A DNA stretch of 64,000 nucleotides from Pseudarthrobacter sp. NIBRBAC000502770 (GTDB taxonomy: Bacteria > Actinomycetota > Actinomycetes > Actinomycetales > Micrococcaceae), in the NCBI RefSeq assembly GCF_006517815.1, contig NZ_CP041198.1:1302001-1366000 (forward strand), read 5' to 3'. The notes below the pieces were generated by a model. It was not told the DNA's origin, ran no database searches, and saw only the letters and a list, made by a program, of their open reading frames with translations. The position numbers were made by a program, and so were the translations under genes. This document shows, piece after piece, positions 27,645-35,263 of the stretch; the stretch's first letter is position 1, and each line of letters starts with the position of its first letter.

Positions 27645-28544
27645 TTACCCGCCCAGGTCGAAGTCCAGGTCCAGGTCCTCGGGGGAGTGCAGCTGCCGCC
27701 ATGTCGAGGTTACCCGGGCGCTGGGCAGCTCGGAAGCGATCGGCATCCGGTCCACAGCCACCAGCTGGCCAAGGTCCAGCCCGGTGAGAGCGGCGATGTC
27801 ACGGATGGGCACTTGGAATGTCCGGAATGGACCAAGCGGCGGAGCCTCGTCTGTGACGGCGGCCCTGGGCACTTCCGGCAGGTCAGCCAGCTCGGGTGTC
27901 TGGTCCACGACGTAGCCGGTTGCCGCCAGCTTCCCGCCCTGAACGAACACTGCGACCTTGAAGAACTTCAGTGGAATGTCCACGCCGCGGTATAGGGGGT
28001 CTTGGCGGCCGAAGACGGGCCCGGTGAAGACAACGATTCGCCGGCTGTTGTCGGCGGCGTTCTCCTGCAGGTAGGACTCCAGTCCCAGCCAGAGCTCGAT
28101 GCCCTGGTTGAACTTCGCCGCCTGCGGGGCCGCGTTCGTGTAGTGGAACGTGTCCTCGTTTGCCTGCTCGGCTTCGGCGCGGGTATCGCCCCACACGGCG
28201 GACGCGCGGCGGACCAGGTGCCCGCGGTCAATGTCGTTGCCCACATACACCCGTTCCCCGGTCTGCTGGTCTTCCGGCAGGCGGGGATCGAGGCGCCACG
28301 GGATCCCGGCCCGCGCGAGGTCCATCAGCTTCTTCCCGTCCATCGCCAGAGCGGTGACCGCGGCAAGGCGCTTGTCCGGACGCATCACGACCGAGAAGTG
28401 GGTGTAGTGCAGCAGCACGGTTTTCACACCGGCCAGTGTCGGAATCGGGACAGGGACGCCCAGGAATCCGGGGTTGTAGCCTGCCCGGCCGGCCAAGTCC
28501 CTGGCAGCAGCGGCCAAGAACTGGTCTGTCATCAGCTCATCCAT
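27645..28544 (-). CDS. DNA/RNA non-specific endonuclease (DRGH nuclease)
   Basis: A 299-residue beta-beta-alpha metal nuclease. The catalytic motif is NDIDRGHLVRRA (about residues 103-114; His general base), and an Asn-bearing helix follows at FHYTNAAPQAAKFNQG (metal ligand Asn). The order and spacing match the NUC1/Serratia nuclease fold. Unlike secreted family members it has no signal peptide, so it may act inside the cell or be exported by another route. There is no immunity gene (NuiA-like) visible next to it. The ATG at 28544 is used; another in-frame ATG lies at 28532. Confidence 0.85.
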   Translation of the reverse strand: MDELMTDQFLAAAARDLAGRAGYNPGFLGVPVPIPTLAGVKTVLLHYTHFSVVMRPDKRLAAVTALAMDGKKLMDLARAGIPWRLDPRLPEDQQTGERVYVGNDIDRGHLVRRASAVWGDTRAEAEQANEDTFHYTNAAPQAAKFNQGIELWLGLESYLQENAADNSRRIVVFTGPVFGRQDPLYRGVDIPLKFFKVAVFVQGGKLAATGYVVDQTPELADLPEVPRAAVTDEAPPLGPFRTFQVPIRDIAALTGLDLGQLVAVDRMPIASELPSARVTSTWRQLHSPEDLDLDFDLGG

Positions 28545-28623
28545 GACCGGACACTACCAGCCGCACATGACGGCGGGATGAAGTTTCGGCTACCACGGCG
28601 CAACATCTGGCAGGGGCTCCTCC

Positions 28624-28902
28624 TTGGTGCTTATAGTGCTCTCTTGCCCAATTTCAGGAGAGGACTTCTTCGTCCATCGCCACCAGGACACCATCATCGA
28701 GGAAGACCACCTCGACGTGTGGAAACCAATCCCGCGCCCAGAGAAGGACGCCACGATCCAGATCGACCAGGCAGACGGGGTGACGGCCGCCTTGTCATAC
28801 CGGGCCGAGCACGCCCCGGCCCTGGCCCGCGCGATCCTCGAAGCAGTGGGCCTGGACCCCCGGATGGTGTTCGCTGGCGATCTGGCGGAGCTGGACCCGT
28901 AG
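28624..28902 (+). CDS. Hypothetical protein, 92 residues, start uncertain
   Basis: The coding-like part reads IIEEDHLDVWKPIPRPEKDA, TIQIDQADGVTAALSYRAEH and ARAILEAVGLDPRMVFAGDL. This compact alpha-beta sequence shows strong coding bias. The GTG at 28624 lacks a good ribosome binding site, and the first 15 residues (MVLIVLSCPISGEDFF) look unrelated, so the true N-terminus may be lost. No family is recognised. Confidence 0.4.
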   Translation: MVLIVLSCPISGEDFFVHRHQDTIIEEDHLDVWKPIPRPEKDATIQIDQADGVTAALSYRAEHAPALARAILEAVGLDPRMVFAGDLAELDP

Positions 28903-29092
28903 TCCTGCTAGATCCTTTATCCGCCTTGCCGGCGGCTGTTCGCCCTCATCCCTTTGACCGTCCTCGCCGCCACACGGGAGGGACGTCGCTGAGATGGGTC
29001 TCCTTGACCGTTCCGGAGGGTAGGGAACCATTGAGGCCGCCCGAGGCATTGTCATGTCCGCCGTCCGGAGGCAAGCGATGCTCCCTAGCTAA

Positions 29093-29854
29093 AGCGTCTC
29101 AAAGCCCTCAGCAGCTTCCCGCTTTCTCTTTGCAGAGGAAGTCGCTTGGTTTGGTGGGTGGTGCTGGGACAAACTGGCACCCCAACTCCGTGCCTATGGA
29201 CATCAGGTTTACACGCCAACGCTAACGGGCCTGTCGGAGCGTGCCCATCTGGCTAGTCCGGATGTCGGGCTGCTGACCCATGTGGAGGACGTCACGGCTG
29301 TCGTGCTTTTCGATGACCTGCGCGACGTGGTGCTCGTAGGCTGCAGTTCCTCCGGTACCGTCATTACCGCCGTGGCTGCTCGGATACCTGATCGTGTTGT
29401 CTCGCTCGTCTACTTGGACGCCTTCGTACCGTCCGACGGCCAGTGCACCCGAGACCTGCTATCGCCCGAGCGGCGGCCGACCCTCGACTCGCTTGTGGAG
29501 ACCGAAGGCGGCGGCTGGCTCCTCCCACGGTTTGCCCCACCTCCTTGGCTGACAATCGTGCGCGAGATGTGGGAAATCACCAATGAGGCTGACATCAAAT
29601 GGGTTCTGCCTCGGCTGCGGCCTACCCCGTATCGTCACTTCACCGATCCCTTATCCCTTGCCGGCACCGACCTCAGTGCCATTGATCGGCTCTACGTTCG
29701 GTGCCCGCGCCAGCCGGCGCCTTTCGACACTTTCGCCGAGGCTGCGCGTTCGAGCAGGGTGTGGAGATATGCCGAGCTCGACGCCCCACACCTGCCCTAC
29801 GTGACTCATCCCGATCTGGTCACTGACGTGCTCCTGGATACGGCGTCAAGCTAA
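29093..29854 (+). pseudogene. Alpha/beta hydrolase lacking its N-terminus
   Basis: The frame from 29141 reads VAWFGGWCWDKLAPQLRAYG, HQVYTPTLTGLSERAHLASP and VEDVTAVVLFDDLRDVVLVG, then CSSSGTVITAVAARIPDRVV and VYLDAFVPSDGQ. This is the esterase-type alpha/beta hydrolase seen in many Actinobacteria. The oxyanion HG(A/G)WHGG block is degraded to EVAWFGG, there is no start codon before GTG 29282, and a stop lies at 29090. The nucleophile region reads VGCSSSG instead of the usual GHSxGG. The C-terminal His is present in DAPHLPYVTHPDLV. Probably a decayed gene, although translation from 29282 is possible. Confidence 0.65.
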
Positions 29855-29961
29855 ACGGCAACCCGGTGCTGTTCCTGGACACCCGGCCGGTGGACGATCC
29901 CTTCTGCCACGATCTGCTGGGGCCTGATGACCCGGCCGGCTTCTTTACGCTGCCGGAGTGA
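29855..29961 (+). pseudogene. Gene-end fragment of unknown family
   Basis: One frame reads NGNPVLFLDTRPVDDPFCHD then LLGPDDPAGFFTLPE and a stop at 29959-29961. It looks like the last 35 residues of a protein whose upstream part is absent. I do not recognise it. Confidence 0.3.
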
Positions 29962-29983
29962 AAGCCGTAAGGGCTAGTGGTGG

Positions 29984-30688
29984 TCAGCGGGTCGTAGGCC
30001 TTGAACCCAGTCCGGTGAGGACAGCTGCCGGCTTGAATCCCTTGAAGGTCAGGTAGAGACCCAATGACAGTTCCCAGAGGAAGATGGGAAGCGTCGCAAC
30101 CGCCGACAGCACGGAAACCTGGTCGTTGATTCCGAACATGGTCGTTATTGCCGAGATGAGCAGTAGCGGGGCGCCGATGAGACCCATCACCGGAATGAGG
30201 CGCGGTACGAGTTCTGAGCGGAGCAGCAGGTAGCCCAGCAGCAGAGCATTGATGGCCGGGACCATCCCGGGTCCTATGAGGAACGTCCAGTCCCGCACGT
30301 CCACGAGTGCCCGGGCGGCGGCGATCAGGGAGCTGTGGTCCGTTCCGGAAGTTCCTGTCTGCCTCAAGGTCACCACCGTCAGGAGGCTGACGACGCCGAT
30401 GGCGATAACGGCGGCTTCGAACATGCGCGAGGTGACCAAGCCCAGCGCGAGGCTCTCATTTTGCCGCCTAACCACTGGGAACAGGGCCACTGCGGTGCCC
30501 ACGCAGGCTGCGGCGTTGACCAGGTCGAGCAGGCAGCCCCAGACCACCCTGGTGTCATTGCCGGTGCTGGTGACGTAGTTGGGGTCGCTCAGCGCCGGTC
30601 CCAGAAGGAAGACGGCGGGAATAGAGCTGGCGAATGTCACGAGGTAAAACACACCGGCCGCAAGCGCTGCTCTTCTTGCTGAATCCAA
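29984..30688 (-). CDS. DUF4386 family membrane protein
   Basis: A 234-residue protein with six to seven membrane segments. The N-terminus ARRAALAAGVFYLVTFASSI followed by an extracellular loop and LALGLVTSRMFEAAVIAIGV is the DUF4386 signature. Later segments are VPAINALLLGYLLLRSELVP, RLIPVMGLIGAPLLLISAIT and FLWELSLGLYLTFKGF. Family function is unknown. The start is a TTG at 30688 with a GGGGGA element just upstream. It is not visibly part of an operon. Confidence 0.8.
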   Translation of the reverse strand: MDSARRAALAAGVFYLVTFASSIPAVFLLGPALSDPNYVTSTGNDTRVVWGCLLDLVNAAACVGTAVALFPVVRRQNESLALGLVTSRMFEAAVIAIGVVSLLTVVTLRQTGTSGTDHSSLIAAARALVDVRDWTFLIGPGMVPAINALLLGYLLLRSELVPRLIPVMGLIGAPLLLISAITTMFGINDQVSVLSAVATLPIFLWELSLGLYLTFKGFKPAAVLTGLGSRPTTR

Positions 30689-30779
30689 CGGTCCCCCATC
30701 TGAGTTTTCCTGTCATTCAAGCGAATGGCCACAGCCTAGCCGCCCCCAACTGAGCGCAGACAGGGGCCTGTGGACGGTT

Positions 30780-30915
30780 GACCTACCTCGCCGGTCCAGG
30801 CAACGGTTCCAGGATGACTTCCGCGACCAGCAACGCACCTCTCAAAAGGAGTGGGCAGAAGAGTACGGCCAGGGTATGCCGTGGACCCCTGACGGGGCCG
30901 CCTTCACCGTGACTT
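30780..30915 (+). pseudogene. Gene-end fragment beside the insertion sequence
   Basis: The plus strand reads DLPRRSRQRFQDDFRDQQRT and SQKEWAEEYGQGMPWTPDGA then AFTVT and a stop, just upstream of the IS481 left end. It is highly charged and coding-like, but there is no start or upstream half. It is probably the tail of a lost gene. Confidence 0.3.
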
Positions 30916-30930
30916 GAAGTAGGTTCGGCT

Positions 30931-32060
30931 GTCCTAGGTGTACTGCCCAGGCAGGTTGGTTAAGCGGCTGATGGGCGGGTGGCCTCCGATTGCGGTGTGG
31001 GGCCTGTGGTGATTGTAGTGGTGCAGCCATGCCGGGAGGGCGTTTCTGCGGGCTGATTCCGTGGCGTAGAAGCGCTTGAAGGCCCACCCGTCGGCAAGGG
31101 TTCTGTGGAAGCGTTCGATCTTGCCGTTGGTCTGCGGGCGATATGGCCGGGTCTTCTTTGCCCTGATCCCCAGTTCTTGGCAGGTGTCCCGCCAGAGATG
31201 TGATTTGTAGGCCGCCCCGTTGTCAGAGAGAACCCGTTCCACGATGACGCCGCGGGCAGCGAACCAGGACACAGCCCTTTGCAGGACTGCTACTGCGGTG
31301 GCCGCTGTTTCATCGCCATGGATCTCCGCGTAGGCGACCCGTGAATTGTCGTCAATGACCGTGTGTACGTAGGCGGTCCCGATCAGCGGGCTACGGTGTC
31401 TGCTGCGCGGCTTTGACGGAGTCGCAGCACGGTTCTGCTTGCCTTGCTGCCGCCCGACGTAGCGCCAGCCGCCGCCGTCGGGGATGTTGCCGAGCTTCTT
31501 CACATCCACATGGATCATCGCTCCGGGAGTCACGTGCTCATAGCGGCGGATGACTTCTCCGGTGCGCTTGTCCACGTGATGCAGGCGGTTCAGCCGGCAC
31601 CGGACCAGGACCGCGTGCACGGTCGAGGCCGGCATGGCCAGCTTCGCCCCGATCGCGACCGGTCCCAGCCGTTGCTTCCAGCGCCGGCGCACAACTTTGC
31701 GCACCAGCTGCTGCGGCGTCCGGTTGGCCACCCGGTACGGGCGGGAGGACCTATCAGCCATACCGGCCTCACCCATCGCGGCGTAACGGGCCGCCCACCG
31801 TTTCGCGGTCGGCCAGGAGCAGTTGAACTGCTCGGCAGCCCGGGATACCGGCCAGCCGTGGTCAACGACCAGACGCGCGACGCGCAAACGTTGGCGCGGA
31901 GTCAAAGCGGCATTAGCGTGGGACATGAGGACCTCCTGGTCGCTGCAGCGGTTGTCTAAGCAACTCCACTGTGCAACCGGAGGTCCTCACCTTTGGCTCA
32001 ACGACTCCAGCGAGTCATCACATTCACCGAACCAACGTCCCTGGGCAGTACAACTAGGAC
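30931..32060 (-). mobile_element. IS481-family insertion sequence, apparently complete
   Basis: About 1,130 bases with terminal inverted repeats that share GTCCTAG, one mismatch, then TGTACTGCCCAGG, followed by weaker matching to GTTGGTT. The single transposase gene fills the element and its TAG stop lies inside the left repeat. CTAGG also appears just outside TGTACT at both ends because CTAG is palindromic, so the outer boundary could instead be 30939-32053 with a CTAGG duplication. No clean target duplication is seen beyond the longer repeats. Confidence 0.75.
30934..31926 (-). CDS. IS481-family transposase
   Basis: A 330-residue DDE transposase with an intact reading frame. N-terminal HTH: RLRVARLVVDHGWPVSRAAE, QFNCSWPTAKRWAARYAAMG, with MADRSSRPYRVANRTP linking to the second HTH. 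The rve core carries HVDVKKLGNIPDGG (first Asp), VLSDNGAAYKS (second Asp) and RPQTNGKIERFHRT (Glu), then HHYNHHRPHTAIGGHPP. All three catalytic residues are present, so the enzyme may be active. It cuts and rejoins its own element ends. Confidence 0.93.
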   Translation of the reverse strand: MSHANAALTPRQRLRVARLVVDHGWPVSRAAEQFNCSWPTAKRWAARYAAMGEAGMADRSSRPYRVANRTPQQLVRKVVRRRWKQRLGPVAIGAKLAMPASTVHAVLVRCRLNRLHHVDKRTGEVIRRYEHVTPGAMIHVDVKKLGNIPDGGGWRYVGRQQGKQNRAATPSKPRSRHRSPLIGTAYVHTVIDDNSRVAYAEIHGDETAATAVAVLQRAVSWFAARGVIVERVLSDNGAAYKSHLWRDTCQELGIRAKKTRPYRPQTNGKIERFHRTLADGWAFKRFYATESARRNALPAWLHHYNHHRPHTAIGGHPPISRLTNLPGQYT

Positions 32061-32184
32061 CAGGAGGGCCACGCGTAGGGAGGGCACGCGGTCTAGGTTT
32101 AGTAAGGAGCGGGCAGATCGTCCGCTATAAAGCCCTGCGGCCATGACCTTATAGGCGGCGGACAAAACACTTTGGAGGAGTTCA

Positions 32185-33045
32185 ATGAGGATTGCAGTGA
32201 CGGGTGGAAGTGGGAAGTTGGGCAGGCATGTAGTGCAGCGCCTCAAGGATGAAGGACACTGGGTTCTGAATCTTGACCGCCTTGGGGATCGGAGCCCCGA
32301 ACTGGTTGTGGTGGACCTGCGGGACTATGGGCAGGTGTTGGATGCGCTCCTCGGTGTGGACCGCCGGCACACAGGCTTCGATGCCGTCGTCCATCTCGGC
32401 GCGGTCCCCGCTCCGGGTCTCATGGCGGACGCAGCAACGTTTGAGAACAACATGCTCTCCACGTACAACGTGTTTCAGGCCGCCCGGCGCGCCGGGATCA
32501 AGAAAGTGGTGTATGCCTCCAGTGAGACGGTGCTGGGCACGCCGTTCGACGTCGACCCGCCCTATATCCCGGTGGACGAGGAGTACCCGGCCCGGCCGGA
32601 AACGACGTATTCGCTCGTGAAACGCCTGGAAGAGCAGATGGCTGTCGAGATGGCACGCCGGGATCCGGAGCTGAGCATCGTCGGGCTGCGGTTTTCGAAC
32701 GTGATGGACCCGGAAGACTACGACGCCTTCCCCTCCTTCGATGCCGACGCCATGCTGCGCAAATGGAACCTTTGGGCCTACATTGACGGCCGTGATGGCG
32801 CGCAGGCAGTACTCCGGGCCCTGGAAAACGGCAAGCCGGGGTTCGAGGCCTTCATCATCGCCAACGCCGACACTGTCATGAGCCGCTCCAGCGCCAGCCT
32901 CGCAGCGGAGGTCTACCCCAACGTCAAGGTGACCAAGGACTTGGGCGAACACGAGACCATGCTCTCGATCGACAAGGCCCGCGGGCTCCTGGGCTTCGAA
33001 CCGGAACACACCTGGCGCACCAGCCAATCCACGACCAACAACTGA
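32185..33045 (+). CDS. NAD(P)-dependent epimerase/dehydratase (extended SDR)
   Basis: A 286-residue extended short-chain dehydrogenase. The Rossmann motif is VTGGSGKLGRHVVQ (TGxxGxxG), followed by LNLDRLG, DAVVHLGAVPAP and the catalytic YSLVK (Y-x-x-x-K) after VVYASSETVLG, where Ser is the third catalytic residue. GLRFSNVMDPEDYDAFPSFD belongs to the substrate domain. It probably acts on a nucleotide sugar or another hydroxy/keto substrate in the cytoplasm. GGAGGAG lies just before ATG 32185. The insertion sequence ends about 125 bases upstream, so its promoter may have been altered. Confidence 0.85.
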   Translation: MRIAVTGGSGKLGRHVVQRLKDEGHWVLNLDRLGDRSPELVVVDLRDYGQVLDALLGVDRRHTGFDAVVHLGAVPAPGLMADAATFENNMLSTYNVFQAARRAGIKKVVYASSETVLGTPFDVDPPYIPVDEEYPARPETTYSLVKRLEEQMAVEMARRDPELSIVGLRFSNVMDPEDYDAFPSFDADAMLRKWNLWAYIDGRDGAQAVLRALENGKPGFEAFIIANADTVMSRSSASLAAEVYPNVKVTKDLGEHETMLSIDKARGLLGFEPEHTWRTSQSTTNN

Positions 33046-33277
33046 CGAAAAGGTAGCCGCCCCGGCCTCTAGAAAAGGTGGCACGACCCTGTCAGGGCGG
33101 TGCGTCTGGAACTCCGTCGCCGAATGAACTCCAACGAACGTCACCAACCTGTGCCGTGCGTCACAGTTCGACCTAGCTGCGTCTTTCTCATAGCATGTCG
33201 GAGAGCCTGGAGCAGACGGGCACAAGGAGCGCAGCCCTATGTCATCCAACGCGGGTTGCCGGTCTGAATAAGGGGTC

Positions 33278-33712
33278 ATGGCATCTCGGAAGTGGACTGA
33301 CGCCCGCATGGTCGTGGGCATTGAGCCGCCGGAAGACTAGTCCGCCCCTCGGGTCACGATTACCCGTATTGGGGCGGACATGCTGCGGCTGGTTCTCCAG
33401 CCTCAGTCGCGGATCACCCAGGCCGACGGAGCTTGGACGAAAACGCGACTGCTGGCGCTCACCAAGGGCAGGCCCGTAGCAGTTCTCCTGGAAATCACGG
33501 GCGTCGAGTCCGTTAGCAGGGAAGCCATCGAGTTCTACAGCGAGGCAGCCACTGTCTCAGCGTTCGCGCTTCTCGGTCGCTCAGCGGTAGACAGAATGAT
33601 CGCTCACAGCCTCCGAGGGCTCGCCTGGCCCGGCTGCCCTGTTCAGTATTTCGAGGCCGAGCAGCAAGCTCTGACCTGGCTTGAGGAGTACGCCAAAGGT
33701 GCGACGGACTGA
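33278..33712 (+). pseudogene. SpoIIAA/STAS-like protein with an early in-frame TAG
   Basis: ATG 33278 has AAGGGG just upstream and starts MASRKWTDARMVVGIEPPED, then TAG at 33338-33340, then in the same frame APRVTITRIGADMLRLVLQP and AVLLEITGVESVSREAIEFY, FALLGRSAVDRMIAHSL and a stop at 33710. The domain resembles small STAS/SpoIIAA-like proteins (LLEITGV, then ALLGRSxVDR), which act as regulatory or anti-sigma-antagonist-like modules. A shorter protein could start at ATG 33380. Whether the TAG replaced a Trp codon (ED-W-SAPR) is an inference. Confidence 0.55.
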
Positions 33713-33740
33713 CCGTCAGAACTCGCAACTTCGGGGCACG

Positions 33741-33773
33741 AAAAAGGCGCGCCCCGTTCGCTGAGCGCGCCCT
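33741..33773 (-). terminator. Rho-independent terminator of the CsbD gene
   Basis: On the minus strand GGCGCGC pairs with GCGCGCC across a 12-base loop and is followed by TTTTT. It lies immediately downstream of the csbD-like stop codon. Confidence 0.8.
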
Positions 33774-33787
33774 TCCCGTGATGCCTG

Positions 33788-33961
33788 TCAGTGCTTGAAG
33801 GCGTCCTTGACCTTTTCTCCGGCCTGCTTCAGATCGCCCTTGGCCTGGTCTGCCTGGCCTTCGGTCCGCAGGCTTTCGTCGCCTGTTGCGGCGCCGGCCG
33901 TCTCTTTGGCCTTGCCGCCTGCCTTCTCGGCAGCGTTGTCAATCTTGTCGCCCAGTCCCAT
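33788..33961 (-). CDS. CsbD-family stress protein
   Basis: A 57-residue hydrophilic helical protein: MGLGDKIDNAAEKAGGKAKE, TAGAATGDESLRTEGQADQA, KGDLKQAGEKVKDAFKH. This is the CsbD pattern (GDK...GK-x-KE-x-x-G...L-x-x-EG-x-x-x-Q-x-KG), a general-stress family of unknown biochemical role. ATG 33961 is set by the strong GAGGAGGAAAC upstream; the frame stays open 16 codons further. It ends in its own terminator. Confidence 0.9.
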   Translation of the reverse strand: MGLGDKIDNAAEKAGGKAKETAGAATGDESLRTEGQADQAKGDLKQAGEKVKDAFKH

Positions 33962-34083
33962 GGTGTTTCCTCCTCTGGTTGGCAGCCGTTCGCATTCGGC
34001 TGTATCCATAGTAAGCAGGCTTAGGATCTGGTTGGCAAGTCTGCCGAGCAGAAGCTTTGGGCCTCGAAGCGCTGTCGGCCAGG

Positions 34084-35166
34084 CTACTTGGCTGCCGACA
34101 TGCCCGGTTCCAGGGTGTACTGCTTGGGCAGCTTCAGGGACCGTTCGGCCATTGCGTCGCGCAGCATGTTGGGGTAGTCGGTGATGACGCCGTCGACGCC
34201 GTCGTCCATGAGCTTGTGCATGGTCGGCTTGTCGTCGACGGTCCAGGGGATGACCTGCATGCCCTTGGCGTGGGCGCGGGTCACCATGTCCGCGTTCACG
34301 TAGGGGACGTAGCCTGGGTCGGTGACGGTGCCGTTCTGGGGCGTGCCGTGGACGGGGGAGATGGCGTCAAAGCCGAGGCTGCCGGCGGCGTCCACGAGGT
34401 CCCCTCCGAAGTCATCGGCGTCAATGCCGCCGAGCCATGGCGACTTGCCCGGCTGGCCAGCCTGCAGGAAGTCCTTATTGGTCAGTGCCACCGTGCGGAT
34501 GCCGGGCTGGCGTTCCTTCACGAGGCGCAGGGAGCCCCAGTCGAAGCTTTCGATGGAGACGCGCTCTGCCATGTGGGCCTTGTTGATTTCGCGCAGCGCG
34601 ACGTCGACGAACTGTTCGCGCGGGGCGGTCTGCTCCGGGGCGCCGGCCTCGACCTTGGTTTCGATGTTGAACTTGACCTGGCTGGCCCGGTAACGGTTGG
34701 CGAGGTCGAAGACCTCTGCCAGGGTCGGCATCTTGGCTCCGGGGGAGGCTTGCTGGCCGGGGAACTGGGGCAGCGTCTGGGAGCCGCAATCCAGGCTGCG
34801 GACCTGGTCGAAGGTGAGGTCCTTGATGTACTTGCCCACATAGGGGAAAGACGGGTCGCCGGGGGTGACGGGGGCGGTGTCCCTGCATTTCCGGCCATCG
34901 ATCTTCCGGTCGTGGGTGATGACTTCGCGGCCGTCCTTGGTGATCTGCAGGTCCATCTCCAAGGTGGACACGCCGGTCTCGATGCCCTTGGCGAAGGAGG
35001 CCAGTGTCGATTCGACGGTCAGACCGATGCCGCCGCGGTGTGCCTGCAGGTCAAAGTGATTGTCGGTGCCGTTAGGGTTCGTGTCCGCGGCGTGGGCCGG
35101 GAGGGATGTTCCCAGGGCAAGGCCGGCGGTGATGGCGGCCGCGGTCAGCAGCTTGGTGTACTTCAT
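34084..35166 (-). CDS. Secreted glycerophosphodiester phosphodiesterase
   Basis: A 360-residue exported enzyme. The signal peptide MKYTKLLTAAAITAGLALGT SLPAHA ends in an A-x-A site near residue 26. The GDPD barrel starts with LQAHRGGIGLTVESTLASF (catalytic His, substrate Arg, metal Glu) and continues TLEMDLQITKDGREVITHD (metal Glu/Asp and second catalytic His). The end GMQVIPWTVDDKPTMHKLMD, GVDGVITDYP is also typical. It splits glycerophosphodiesters from deacylated phospholipids into glycerol 3-phosphate and an alcohol outside the cell. It lies downstream of the phospholipase gene on the same strand with a hairpin between them. Confidence 0.93.
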   Translation of the reverse strand: MKYTKLLTAAAITAGLALGTSLPAHAADTNPNGTDNHFDLQAHRGGIGLTVESTLASFAKGIETGVSTLEMDLQITKDGREVITHDRKIDGRKCRDTAPVTPGDPSFPYVGKYIKDLTFDQVRSLDCGSQTLPQFPGQQASPGAKMPTLAEVFDLANRYRASQVKFNIETKVEAGAPEQTAPREQFVDVALREINKAHMAERVSIESFDWGSLRLVKERQPGIRTVALTNKDFLQAGQPGKSPWLGGIDADDFGGDLVDAAGSLGFDAISPVHGTPQNGTVTDPGYVPYVNADMVTRAHAKGMQVIPWTVDDKPTMHKLMDDGVDGVITDYPNMLRDAMAERSLKLPKQYTLEPGMSAAK

Positions 35167-35192
35167 GGGTTCTCCATAGGTGTTGGGGTGGT

Positions 35193-35220
35193 GCGGGGCC
35201 GGTTTGGGCGCCGGCCCCGC
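35193..35220. terminator. Hairpin between phospholipase and GDPD genes
   Basis: GCGGGGCCGG and CCGGCCCCGC form a perfect 10-base stem with an 8-base loop. There is no strong T run on either side, so it may attenuate rather than end transcription from the phospholipase gene into the GDPD gene. Confidence 0.5.
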
Positions 35221-35263
35221 GTAGGGGTCCCTGCCGCTGCCCCGGGGAGGGCAGAAGCTAGGC

